Source: Sphingopyxis sp. JAI128 (GTDB lineage Bacteria; Pseudomonadota; Alphaproteobacteria; Sphingomonadales; Sphingomonadaceae). Taken from it: a stretch of 64,000 nt of DNA. The notes under the pieces are model-generated. The model did no database searches. It worked only from the letters and a program-made list of their open reading frames with translations, and was not told the DNA's origin. The stretch's first letter is position 1; each line of letters starts with the position of its first letter. Shown here one piece after another: positions 1 through 8,263 of the stretch. The position numbers and the translations under genes are program-made. The stretch lies in contig NZ_JACHDA010000006.1 of assembly GCF_014207235.1 (NCBI RefSeq), positions 229,454 through 293,453 of the forward strand, written 5' to 3'.

Positions 1-2589
1 CATCGCGCGCTTGATAAGGTCGGCGCTGGTGCCCTGGATCGGGGCGTTGATCGCGGCGCGTTCGCTGCCCGCGCGTTCGTTCTGGTTCGCCGCCTTGATC
101 CGCGGAAACCAGGTTTTCCGGCCGAACAAGGTTTCGGTATAACCCTTGGCGCGCGCGCTTTCGAGCGTGTCGGTGATATAGTCCGAAATGCCGGGGAAGC
201 GTTCGAAATAGCGCGCGATCAGCGCCTGCGCCTCGTCGGGCGTGATCTCCAGCCGGCCCGCGAGGCCCCAGCGCGAAATGCCGTAGAGAATAGAGAAATT
301 GACCGTCTTCGCCTTGCCGCGCGTGTCGCGATTGACCTCGCCGAACAATTCGATCGCGGTCGCGGCGTGAATGTCGTCGCCGCGCGCGAAGGCTTCCTTG
401 AGTTCGGGCACGTCGGCCATATGCGCGGCGAGCCGCAGCTCGATCTGGCTATAGTCGGCGGCGATCAGCACATGGCCGGGCGCGGCAATGAACGCGTCGC
501 GGATCTGGCGGCCGGTTTCGGTACGGATCGGGATATTTTGCAGGTTGGGATCGGTCGACGAGAGCCGTCCGGTCTGCGCGCCGACGAGGCTGTAGCTGGT
601 GTGGACACGGCCGGTCGTCGCATTGATCTGCTGTTGCAGGGCGTCGGTATAGGTCGACTTCAGCTTCGCAAGCTGGCGCCACTCCAATATCTTGCGCGCG
701 ATGGGGACGCCGTCTCGTTCGAGCCGTTCGAGCTCGTTCTGGTCGGTCGACCAGTCGCCCGACTTGCCCTTGCGCCCGCCCTTCAGCCCGAGCTTGTCGA
801 AGAGGATTTCACCGAGCTGTTTCGGGCTGCCGATCGCAAAAGGCTGCCCGGCCAGCTCGTGAATCTCGCCCTCGATGCTCAGCATTTCGGTCGCAAATTC
901 GCCCGACAGCTTCGCCAGATATTCGCGGTCGACCATGATGCCGGCGCGCTCCATCCCTTCGACGATCGACGCGAGCGGGCGATCGACCATTTCATAGACG
1001 CGCGTGCCGCCTTCGATCGGCAGGCGCAGCTTCAGCAGCTTCCAAAGGCGCCACGCGACCTCGGCGTCCTCCGCCGCATATTGGGTCGCGCGGTCGAGCG
1101 GCACTTCGGCGAAGCTGATCTGCGACTTTCCGGTCCCGCACACCTCCTTGAACGAAATGCAGACATGGTCGAGGTGCAGCTTCGCCAGTTCGTCGAGGCC
1201 ATGCTGGTGCTTGCCCGCGTCGAGCGCGAAGCTCATCACCAGCGTGTCGTCATAGGGTGCGACGGTGATGCCGTGCTGCGCGAGCACGCCGATATCATAT
1301 TTGAGATTGTGGCCGACCTTCAGCACCGCTTCGTCGGCGAAGAGGGCGTGGAGCCGCCCCACGGCGTCGGCAAGCGGCACCTGCTCGGGCTTTTCCGCGA
1401 ACATGTCGGTCCCGCCATGGCCGAGCGGGATATAGCAGGCGCGGCCCGGCGCCGTCGCCAGGCTGACCCCGACCAATGTCCCCGTGACGCTGTCGAGGGT
1501 CGCGGTTTCGGTGTCGGTCGCGACGACATGCGCGGCGCGTGCCTCCTCGATCCAGCGATCGAGCGCTTCGACCGTGGTCACGGTCTCGTAAAGCGTGCGG
1601 TCGATCGGCGGCAGGGCGGGTAGCGCGGGAGTCGACGGTCCGGTACCGGCCGCCGCCGGGGCCGCCGCGGCGCGGGGCAGCGTCGGCGGCCCGCCGGGCG
1701 TGGCGCCGAGGTCGAGCTTGGCCGACAGCGAACGGAAACCATGTTCGTCGAGGAACAGCTTCAATGGCGCGGGCGGGATCGCGCCGAGTTTCAATGCGTC
1801 GAGCGGATCGGGCAGCGGGCAATCGCGCTTCAGGTCGACCAGGACGCGCGACAATTCGGCCATCGCGCGATGCTCGATCAGATTTTCGCGAAGCTTGCTG
1901 GCCTTCATCGTCTCCGCCCCGTCGAGCGCGGCGGCGAGGTTGCCATATTCCTGGATCAGCTTGGTCGCGGTCTTGGGGCCTACGCCGCGCACGCCGGGGA
2001 CATTGTCGACGCTGTCGCCCATCAGCGCCAGCACATCGCCGACAAGGTCGGGGGTCACGCCGAATTTTTCGTTCACCGCTTCGAGGCCCATCCGGACATT
2101 TTTCATCGTGTCGAGCATATCGACATGCGGGCCGTCCGCGGGCTCGCGGATCAGCTGCATCAAATCCTTGTCGGAAGAGACAATGGTGACGTCCCAGCCC
2201 TCGCGCACTGCGGCCTCCGCATAGCTCGCGATCAGGTCGTCGGCCTCGAAACCCTCCATCTCGATGCAGGGTAGCGAAAAGGCGCGCGTCGCGTCGCGGA
2301 TCAGCGGGAATTGGGGGCGCAGATCCTCGGGCGGCTCGGGCCGGTTCGCCTTGTACTGGTCGTAGATCTCGTTGCGGAACGACTGGCTGCTGTGGTCGAG
2401 GATGACAGCAAGATGGGTCGGACCGTCGGCGTCATGCAGGTCCTTGGCGAGCTTCCACAACATCGTCGTATAGCCATAGACCGCACCGACGGGCACGCCC
2501 TTGGGGTTCGTCAGCGGCGGCAGGCGGTGATAGGCACGGAAGATGTAGCTGGAGCCATCGACCAGATAGAGATGATTCTTTTTGGACAT
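1..2589 (-). CDS. polA: DNA polymerase I (5' part, runs off the left edge)
   Basis: Family A DNA polymerase for Okazaki-fragment processing and repair synthesis. The first 863 codons are visible, starting at an ATG at 2589 with the family N-terminus MSKKNHLYLVDGSSYIFRAY. The N-terminal ~290 residues form the 5'-3' nuclease domain. A 3'-5' exonuclease domain follows and keeps its first acidic motif (DTET), so proofreading is probably intact. The polymerase domain shows QTGRLSSTDPNLQNIP, motif A DYSQIELR, and the O-helix region ending KTVNFSILYG. At the window edge the reading is AINAPIQGTSADLIK, just before motif C. The catalytic HDE motif and C-terminus lie outside the window. A mobile element is inserted about 180 bp upstream of the start. 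Confidence 0.97.
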   Translation of the reverse strand, partial: MSKKNHLYLVDGSSYIFRAYHRLPPLTNPKGVPVGAVYGYTTMLWKLAKDLHDADGPTHLAVILDHSSQSFRNEIYDQYKANRPEPPEDLRPQFPLIRDATRAFSLPCIEMEGFEADDLIASYAEAAVREGWDVTIVSSDKDLMQLIREPADGPHVDMLDTMKNVRMGLEAVNEKFGVTPDLVGDVLALMGDSVDNVPGVRGVGPKTATKLIQEYGNLAAALDGAETMKASKLRENLIEHRAMAELSRVLVDLKRDCPLPDPLDALKLGAIPPAPLKLFLDEHGFRSLSAKLDLGATPGGPPTLPRAAAAPAAAGTGPSTPALPALPPIDRTLYETVTTVEALDRWIEEARAAHVVATDTETATLDSVTGTLVGVSLATAPGRACYIPLGHGGTDMFAEKPEQVPLADAVGRLHALFADEAVLKVGHNLKYDIGVLAQHGITVAPYDDTLVMSFALDAGKHQHGLDELAKLHLDHVCISFKEVCGTGKSQISFAEVPLDRATQYAAEDAEVAWRLWKLLKLRLPIEGGTRVYEMVDRPLASIVEGMERAGIMVDREYLAKLSGEFATEMLSIEGEIHELAGQPFAIGSPKQLGEILFDKLGLKGGRKGKSGDWSTDQNELERLERDGVPIARKILEWRQLAKLKSTYTDALQQQINATTGRVHTSYSLVGAQTGRLSSTDPNLQNIPIRTETGRQIRDAFIAAPGHVLIAADYSQIELRLAAHMADVPELKEAFARGDDIHAATAIELFGEVNRDTRGKAKTVNFSILYGISRWGLAGRLEITPDEAQALIARYFERFPGISDYITDTLESARAKGYTETLFGRKTWFPRIKAANQNERAGSERAAINAPIQGTSADLIKRAM

Positions 2590-2681
2590 GGCGGGGGATG
2601 TAGCAGCGACAGTGGGGGCGGCCTAGCTATGTCGGCGCGCAGCGTTCCAGAAGGTCGGCTTTGGGGTGGAGTCCGGACATT

Positions 2682-2770
2682 CGTCATCCCGGATCCGATC
2701 CGGGTGTCGATCCGCCCAATTCCCGCGCGCGCTGAGCAGGGCGGTCGTGGACCCCGGATCAAGTCCGGGG
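2682..2770. repeat. Palindromic repeat family A, left half, interrupted by the element
   Basis: This is the left portion of a repeat that occurs intact at six other places in the window. It begins with cgtcatcccggatccgatcc and ends with ccccggatcaagtccgggg. Intact copies continue directly with tgacgaag, but here the sequence continues into the terminal repeat of the Cas1/PolB element. The missing tgacgaag is found at 16622, on the far side of the element. Confidence 0.85.
2752..2770. repeat. Target site duplication, left copy
   Basis: The 19 bases ccccggatcaagtccgggg are identical to 16603-16621 on the other side of the element. Because the element ends in a run of G on the left and C on the right, the true duplication could be as short as 15 bp (ccccggatcaagtcc). 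A length of about 14-15 bp is the usual casposase duplication. Confidence 0.8.
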
Positions 2771-2772
2771 GG

Positions 2773-2811
2773 TATAGTGATCGTGGCCTAAAATTGCGTT
2801 GATGACCACAA
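2773..2811 (+). repeat. Terminal inverted repeat, left
   Basis: The 39 bases start tatagtgatcg and end gatgaccacaa. They match the reverse complement of 16556-16594 at 31 of 39 positions without gaps. The outer 11 and inner 11 bases are perfect and the middle has diverged. A short G run precedes it. This is the expected substrate of the Cas1 integrase. Confidence 0.9.
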
Positions 2812-2861
2812 TCCCACCCTTCATGTTCGTGGTTTTGGCTGGTCAATTGGGAAGGCTGTCG

Positions 2862-2890
2862 GGGGATAGTCACGAAAAGTGAGAGTCCCC
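2862..2890 (+). promoter_or_regulatory. Hairpin ahead of the recombinase gene
   Basis: The sequence folds as gggga ... tcccc with an inner tcac/gtga stem around a gaaaa loop. It lies between the left terminal repeat and the recombinase start at 2982. It could be an operator, a leader hairpin or a recombinase/ParB site. Nothing in the sequence decides between these. Confidence 0.3.
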
Positions 2891-2981
2891 AAACTGACAT
2901 TTGCATAGGATACGCGGCTTTCGTTCTCTCGGGTCTGTCGCGGAGCAGTCGTGCCGCAATTTTGCAGTCACAAGTTGTAAC

Positions 2982-4517
2982 GTGAAACGCAGCACCCTCA
3001 TTCGGGCAGCGAGCTACGTCCGTATGTCCACGGACCTGCAACGCTATTCGACCGAAAATCAGGCGGATGCGATCGAGGCATATGCTGCCCGTCATGGCAT
3101 GGAGATTGTCCGACGATATATCGATGAGGGCAAAAGCGGTCTTAGCACCGATGGTCGCGTGGCATTTGAACAACTCATGGATGACGTATCGTCAGGTGCC
3201 ACCGATTTTGAGGCAATCATCGTCTATGACGTAAGTCGATGGGGCCGATTTCAGGATGCAGACGAAAGCGCTTCATACGAATATCTCTGCCGAAAGCGCG
3301 GCATCGAAGTCTACTATTGCGCTGAGCAGTTTGAGAACGATGGCAGCCCGGTCGCTACGATCGTCAAAAACGTCAAACGGGCGATGGCTGCCGAGTATAG
3401 CCGCGAGCTTTCCAACAAAGTTTTTATCGGCCAGTGTCGCTTAATTGAGCTTGGATTTCGCCAAGGCGGACAAGCCGGGTTCGGTTTGCGGCGTTTGTTG
3501 ATCGACGAACGCGGCAATCCAAAGGGCGAATTGAAACACGGAGAGCGCAAAAGCCTTCAAACCGATCGCGTTATCTTGGTGCCGGGGCCTCGCGAAGAAC
3601 GGGAAATCATAGAACGCGCCTTTCGACTCTTCGTCGAACTAGGACAGAATGAGCGAGAAATCGCCGTTCGGCTCAATGCAGAAGGTGTGCGGACTGATTT
3701 AGGGCGTGCTTGGACGCGAGGAACGATCCACCAACTTTTGACGAACGAAAAATACGTCGGGAACAATGTCTACAATCGTGTTTCGTTCAAGCTGAAAAAG
3801 CGACGAGTGCGAAATGCACCCGATCAGTGGGTGCGTTCAACCGGAGCTTTTCAGCCCATAATAGAGCAAGGGCTTTTCGATCGTGCAGCGGCAATCATTG
3901 CGGCTCGATCCTTTCGACTGACGGACGACGAAATGCTCGAACGACTGCGGAAACTCTATCGAGAGAACGGAATGCTCTCCGGATTGGTGATAGACGAACA
4001 GGACGATCTTCCGTCCAGCAACAGCTACCGTCACAGATTCGGAAGCCTTTTAAGGGCTTATTCGCTCGTCGGATACCAGCCCAGACATGACTATCGGTAT
4101 ATCGAGATTAACCGCGCCCTCCGTCGCAGGCATCCAGAAATGGTCGAAATGGTCGTCGACGGCCTGCGTGCGAGCGGTGGAGAGGTTGAAAAGCACGATG
4201 CTCCCGACATCCTGACGGTCAATGACGAATTCTCGGTTTCTGTTGTCATTGCGCGCTGCCAGCAGACGGCGGCGGGGTCACGGCGATGGCGGTTGCGGTT
4301 TGATACGGGATTGCTTCCCGACATTAGCGTGGTCGTGCGTATGGACGCCGCGAACGAGAAACCGCTCGATTACTATCTTCTGCCGCGCATAGATGTTCTC
4401 TCGGAACGTCTGCGAATGGCCGATGATAATGGCTTGGTCCTCGACGCTTACCGATACGACAATCTCGACCTTCTGTTCTCCTTCGCAACGCAGAATTGGC
4501 TAAAGGAGGCCGCGTAA
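2982..4517 (+). CDS. Large serine recombinase
   Basis: Site-specific DNA recombinase of the serine family, 511 aa. The resolvase domain starts at once with YVRMSTDLQRYS, where the Ser of RMS (about residue 16) is the expected nucleophile. It also has YDVSRWGRFQDADESA. A recombinase domain follows around residues 170-310 (REIAVRLNAEGVRT, GTIHQLLTNEKYVGN). No zinc-ribbon CxxC pairs are present; a different C-terminal domain replaces it. I chose the GTG at 2982 because the reading frame upstream to 2901 does not resemble the family. Its stop is immediately followed by the ATG of the first ParB-like gene, so the three genes are probably co-translated. It may be cargo with its own mobility or help resolve element copies. 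Confidence 0.88.
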   Translation: MKRSTLIRAASYVRMSTDLQRYSTENQADAIEAYAARHGMEIVRRYIDEGKSGLSTDGRVAFEQLMDDVSSGATDFEAIIVYDVSRWGRFQDADESASYEYLCRKRGIEVYYCAEQFENDGSPVATIVKNVKRAMAAEYSRELSNKVFIGQCRLIELGFRQGGQAGFGLRRLLIDERGNPKGELKHGERKSLQTDRVILVPGPREEREIIERAFRLFVELGQNEREIAVRLNAEGVRTDLGRAWTRGTIHQLLTNEKYVGNNVYNRVSFKLKKRRVRNAPDQWVRSTGAFQPIIEQGLFDRAAAIIAARSFRLTDDEMLERLRKLYRENGMLSGLVIDEQDDLPSSNSYRHRFGSLLRAYSLVGYQPRHDYRYIEINRALRRRHPEMVEMVVDGLRASGGEVEKHDAPDILTVNDEFSVSVVIARCQQTAAGSRRWRLRFDTGLLPDISVVVRMDAANEKPLDYYLLPRIDVLSERLRMADDNGLVLDAYRYDNLDLLFSFATQNWLKEAA

Positions 4518-5402
4518 ATGCCGAATGATGAGATCGTTATGGTTCCGATCGATCAGGTCAGCGTGCTAAATCCGCGATCGCGCAACGAGCAGCAGCATCA
4601 AGAAATCATCGATAACATCGAAACGATCGGCTTAAAGCGCCCCGTTACGGTGCGCCGCCACCCTACACTGAATGACCGATACGAAGTTGTCTGCGGTGAA
4701 GGACGACTAGAGGCGTTCCGGAGGTTGGATCAGGCCGAAATTCCGGTGGTGATCGTGGACGCTAGCGAAGAAGATTGCCTCATCATGGGGCTGGTCGAAA
4801 ACCTCGCTCGGCGGCAACACCGACCGATCGACATCATGGCGGACATCGGCAACCTTCATCAGAGGGGATATACCGACAATGAAATAGCGGAGAAAATTGG
4901 CTTCACTGCTTCATGGGTCAATATGGTGGTAAAGCTGCTGACAAATGGGGAAGAGCGCCTTTTGGCGGCTGTCGAGAGTGGCGTTATTCCGGTAAGTCTG
5001 GCGGTCGACATTGCTCGCGCGAGCGATGCTGAAGAGCAGAATGTCCTTGCCGAAGCGTATGCGCAGGGAAAATTGAAAGGCAAAAAGCTCGGACGCATCC
5101 GGCGATTGCTCGAAGCTCGCCGAACTCAGCGAAAAAATGTCAAAGATAGCGGGCTTGGAAGGGGCGCAGAGCGGGCACGGAAACTGACGCCAGACGAATT
5201 GCTCCGCCTCTATCAGCGAGAGGCAGAGAAGCAGCAGTTGATCGTCAAGCGATCGGATTTCACGCGCAGTCGGCTGTTGTTTGTCGTCGAAGCACTTCGT
5301 GATGTGGTCGCCAATGAAACATTCCACACCCTGTTACGTGCCGAGGATTTGAACAGGATGCCTGCTTGGCTCTATGAGAAAATAGCGGAACAGGCGGCAT
5401 GA
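4518..5402 (+). CDS. ParB-like protein, first of a pair
   Basis: 294 aa protein with a ParB/sulfiredoxin-type N-terminal domain: NPRSRNEQQHQEIIDNI, then VVCGEGRLEAFRRL and the arginine-rich GLVENLARRQHRPIDI (roughly residues 15-105). A helix-turn-helix follows (YTDNEIAEKIGFTASWVN, about 115-135). The C-terminal third is basic and then helical. In ParB relatives the N-terminal domain binds CTP and the helix-turn-helix reads a centromere-like site. No ParA ATPase is encoded nearby, so classical partitioning is unlikely. The start abuts the recombinase stop and the end overlaps the next gene by ATGA, which implies a functional unit with the recombinase. Its role is unknown; it may give DNA specificity to the recombinase. 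Confidence 0.82.
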   Translation: MPNDEIVMVPIDQVSVLNPRSRNEQQHQEIIDNIETIGLKRPVTVRRHPTLNDRYEVVCGEGRLEAFRRLDQAEIPVVIVDASEEDCLIMGLVENLARRQHRPIDIMADIGNLHQRGYTDNEIAEKIGFTASWVNMVVKLLTNGEERLLAAVESGVIPVSLAVDIARASDAEEQNVLAEAYAQGKLKGKKLGRIRRLLEARRTQRKNVKDSGLGRGAERARKLTPDELLRLYQREAEKQQLIVKRSDFTRSRLLFVVEALRDVVANETFHTLLRAEDLNRMPAWLYEKIAEQAA

Positions 5403-6295
5403 AAGATGGCCCGGACGGCAGGGTGCATCTCGCATTCGAACGCAATCTGATAACGGTTGCAGTCGAGAATCTGATTCCGCTTAAAACGATGCGGAACAAC
5501 TTTAAAGCCAGCAAAAAATATCAGCAAATCCTGTCCTCAATCCGCGCGATGGGAATCGTCGAAGCGCCAGCGGTTATTTCCGACCCCAAAAATCCGGACA
5601 AATTTTTGCTGCTCGACGGCCATCTGCGCATTGAAGCCTTGCGAGAAATCGGCACATCCTACGTGCGCTGCCTCGTTGCCACCGACGATGAAGCCTATAC
5701 CTACAACAAGCGCATCAATCGCCTAAGCGCGACGCAGGAACACGCGATGGTCGCCCGTGCGATGGCTCGTGGCGTGTCAGCAGATCGCATCGCGCAGGCG
5801 CTTGGCCTCGAACCTTCGTCGATCATGCGCAGATCAAGGCTTCTCAACGGCATGTGTCCGGAAGCGGTGGAACTTCTAAAAGACAAGCCATGCTCGATGA
5901 AGGTCTTTGAAGTTTTGCGATTGATGCAACCGCTGCGCCAGATCGCGGCGGCAGAGATCATGATTGGCCAAGCAAATTTTACGGCGGTTTTTGCCCGCAC
6001 AATCTTACTTGCGACACCCCCAGATCAACTGGTGCCGCAGCGCCAGAAAAGTCAGACGAAAAATAGCGCACTCGAACATATGGCGCGATTGGAACGTGAA
6101 TTGGTCAATCTCCAGTCGCAGGTAAAGGCCGTTGAGGACAGCTATGGAATTGATAATCTCCACCTCACATTAGCGCAGGCCTATCTCAAAAAGCTGCTGA
6201 GCAATGCCCGCATCGTTCGTTGGCTATCGCAGCACAGACCCGAATATCTCGAACAATTTCAGACGATCGCAGAAGTATCTGCGTTACCGACGTAA
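5399..6295 (+). CDS. ParB/RepB-like protein, second of a pair
   Basis: 298 aa protein, the third member of the recombinase-ParB-ParB module. The N-terminal part has a ParB-type fold signature (VENLIPLKTMRNNFKASKKY, LLDGHLRIEALREIG). A helix-turn-helix region follows (VSADRIAQALGLEPSSIMRR, about residues 125-145). The C-terminal half resembles the RepB plasmid-partition C-terminal domain, with predicted coiled coil around NSALEHMARLERELVNLQ. Its start overlaps the previous stop by ATGA. A DNA-binding role at a site recognised with the recombinase is an inference. No partner ATPase is visible. Confidence 0.8.
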   Translation: MKDGPDGRVHLAFERNLITVAVENLIPLKTMRNNFKASKKYQQILSSIRAMGIVEAPAVISDPKNPDKFLLLDGHLRIEALREIGTSYVRCLVATDDEAYTYNKRINRLSATQEHAMVARAMARGVSADRIAQALGLEPSSIMRRSRLLNGMCPEAVELLKDKPCSMKVFEVLRLMQPLRQIAAAEIMIGQANFTAVFARTILLATPPDQLVPQRQKSQTKNSALEHMARLERELVNLQSQVKAVEDSYGIDNLHLTLAQAYLKKLLSNARIVRWLSQHRPEYLEQFQTIAEVSALPT

Positions 6296-6314
6296 TATCG
6301 CGTTATCGTGATTT

Positions 6315-6764
6315 TCAATCCTCGGGCAGTTGCCCTACATCATTTGCGTTCAGCCCATCAGCGAGTTTAGCAAGCCGCAAGCGATATTGGCTTTGGTCCA
6401 TAGAGGCCAATTCGATCGTCTGGCCGGTTGCCGGAACATTGAGAATTAGAGATTTTCCTCGCGCCTCTAGGGCGAGCGGCGCATCAGGTGCGCCCCAATC
6501 TTTCGCGTGCGCGACAAGACTAAATTGTTCTCCCCGACGAACGCCTGATATGGCTTTCGTGGTGCTTGCGATATCCCCGGCCTCGTAGTCCGGCGCTGAA
6601 ACCGAAACGCTTCCCTTTATGTCGCCGCCGTCGCTCTCGACTATTTGAAGCTGTATCAGGGCCGTATCATCGCCACCCACATAGGAACCTGAATAATCTG
6701 GTTCCGCTGCGGCGCAACCAGCAAGGCCAATGCAAAGAGCAAGCGGCAAAAGGTGACGACGCAT
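6315..6764 (-). CDS. Predicted lipoprotein, unknown function
   Basis: 149 aa. The N-terminus MRRHLLPLALCIGLAGC is a lipoprotein signal peptide with an LAGC lipobox, so the mature protein should be lipidated at Cys 17 and membrane anchored. The rest looks like a small beta-rich domain (YSGSYVGGDDTALIQLQIVE). I chose the ATG at 6764 because GGAGG sits seven bases upstream; the open frame runs further but is not signal-peptide-like. It is convergent with the ParB-like gene and divergent from the broken XRE regulator. No recognised family. It is unusual cargo for a transposon. Confidence 0.65.
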   Translation of the reverse strand: MRRHLLPLALCIGLAGCAAAEPDYSGSYVGGDDTALIQLQIVESDGGDIKGSVSVSAPDYEAGDIASTTKAISGVRRGEQFSLVAHAKDWGAPDAPLALEARGKSLILNVPATGQTIELASMDQSQYRLRLAKLADGLNANDVGQLPED

Positions 6765-6866
6765 TCCAGCCTCCATATTTCTGATGCCGTCGAGATAGCA
6801 GCCAACAGTTAATATGAGGGATATATCCAGTGGTTTTATTGCCTGCATCGTCGGCTTTGTCTCGCC

Positions 6867-7126
6867 ATGCGTGGCCGCGAACTTGTGGGAAAGAACATTA
6901 GGCGGATTCGCGTCGAGAAAGGCGTGTCGCAAGAGCGACTAGCGTTCGACGCTAACGTCGATCGTTCCTATCTCGGAGGCATTGAACGCTGCGACGAGAA
7001 TCGAGCGTTGATACACTCGATAAGATCGCGGCAATACTGGATGTTGGGATTCTCGAATTCTTCCTGCCGGTTAGAGACGAGGATAATGTCGGCGGCCTTC
7101 GTCCCGGTAGAAAAAAGCGCGACTAG
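6867..7126 (+). pseudogene. XRE-family transcriptional regulator, frameshifted
   Basis: The N-terminal half is a typical XRE helix-turn-helix: VGKNIRRIRVEKGVSQERLA ... NVDRSYLGGIER. After about codon 45 the frame breaks. In the next frame from 7007 the family ending resumes (VDTLDKIAAILDVGILEFFL ... GRKKRD) and stops at the TAG at 7124. One missing base near 7003-7007 explains this. The stop overlaps the convergent cas1 stop (shared ctag). It may once have controlled the divergent lipoprotein or the element. A sequencing error is possible. Confidence 0.8.
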
Positions 7127-8190
7127 CCTATGATTGTCGCGACCGCTCGCGCCAACTGTGGTGATAGTCGGCAAGCGCCATCCTTCCGCAAAATGAAATC
7201 CGCTCCGGCGAAAGTCCGGGATTGCAGTAAATCCAAAATCGCGGCGTCCACGCGCGGGCGCTCTGGCTCCAGCATATCGAGAATGTAACTGGAACTCGTT
7301 CGCTTTTGACGGTGCATTATCCCAAGCAACGGACTGTAACCATCCGCAATGGCGTTGATCTGCAATTTGCTGCGCATCACCGCATAGCCATAGTTGAGCA
7401 TGGCGTTGATTGGATCGGTGGCGCGGCGATTTTCAGGTTTGCATTCATGGACTGAACTGCGTCCCCGATAAGTCAGCCAGCTTTCCGGCACCGGGTATCG
7501 CTTTGAGATTTTCCATTGCAGGTTCAAATTCTGCCATGCTCGGAAATAGAGTGAGGCGCATTCGCCTTCGATAGCCCGTACCTGTTGCATATCTTCCAGC
7601 GGCTTCTCCAATTCGGCAATGCCGCGTTCGGCCCGCGCAATGGCCCTGCCTGTGTCGCAATGTTGTGGCAAATGGTTGGCAAGGGTTTCTAGGCTGTGCG
7701 CCAGCTTTTCCCGAACGAGCTTCTGGGCAAATGCCATGCGCCGCGTTGGGCAGGCCAGCGTTTCGCGCTGCCAATCAATTTTGGCCTGATCGCTCGCAAA
7801 TCCATTGCCGCTTGCCACAATTGCAACGTCACCAGAACTTTGAACCCGAGCAAGGGCAATGGATTGCTCTGCCAGCCAGTTTAGCACGTCGAACGATAGT
7901 GAGCCGCTGCCGTCCAATAGCATAATGATGCGCGGCAAATCCAAATCGCCTTTGAAATAGCGATGGCATTCCTGCTTTTGCGGATAATGGGTAAAACCCT
8001 GTTTGATGACCAATGCGCCCTTTTCGACCCGCATCGAATTGCCGTGACCGGTCAATATCAGCGCATTGGGATTGCGCTCGCGAAGCCGTCGCGGCTTTTG
8101 CAATTTCTCGATTTCGGAAATCCAATTTTCCGACTGAGTTGCCCATTCGTCGATGGCCGGATCGGATTGGAAATCAAGATTTTCAAGCAT
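7123..8190 (-). CDS. cas1: Cas1-family integrase (casposase), stand-alone
   Basis: Cas1 homologue without any CRISPR partner. Counting from the ATG at 8190 it is 355 aa. The N-terminal beta domain starts near NPNALILTGHG and includes PRIIMLLDGSGSLSFDVLNW. The helical catalytic domain keeps the metal ligands: Glu 208 in AIEGECASLYF, His 293 in SPLLGIMH, and Asp 305 with Glu 308 in YILDMLEPERPRVD. These match E141, H208 and D218/D221 of E. coli Cas1. Cas1 cuts and joins DNA; in casposons it integrates the element into its target. The frame stays open to a TTG at 8247, so the start is uncertain. It is divergent from the gene at 8264. Cas1 with a family B polymerase and terminal repeats identifies the element. 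Confidence 0.92.
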   Translation of the reverse strand: MLENLDFQSDPAIDEWATQSENWISEIEKLQKPRRLRERNPNALILTGHGNSMRVEKGALVIKQGFTHYPQKQECHRYFKGDLDLPRIIMLLDGSGSLSFDVLNWLAEQSIALARVQSSGDVAIVASGNGFASDQAKIDWQRETLACPTRRMAFAQKLVREKLAHSLETLANHLPQHCDTGRAIARAERGIAELEKPLEDMQQVRAIEGECASLYFRAWQNLNLQWKISKRYPVPESWLTYRGRSSVHECKPENRRATDPINAMLNYGYAVMRSKLQINAIADGYSPLLGIMHRQKRTSSSYILDMLEPERPRVDAAILDLLQSRTFAGADFILRKDGACRLSPQLARAVATIIG

Positions 8191-8263
8191 ATGAGAGAAT
8201 AGCAAAATACCGGCATCGCTGCCAACGGAATGAAGGTTAATAGACAATGGAATTGCCTGTATT

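Noticed and set aside
6867..7133. The 88-codon frame as an intact regulator
   Set aside because: Its C-terminal half is unlike any XRE protein, while the other frame gives the normal ending.
7123..8190. Cas1 as part of a CRISPR-Cas locus
   Set aside because: No cas2, effector gene or array of repeats and spacers is visible within the window; PolB and terminal repeats explain it better.
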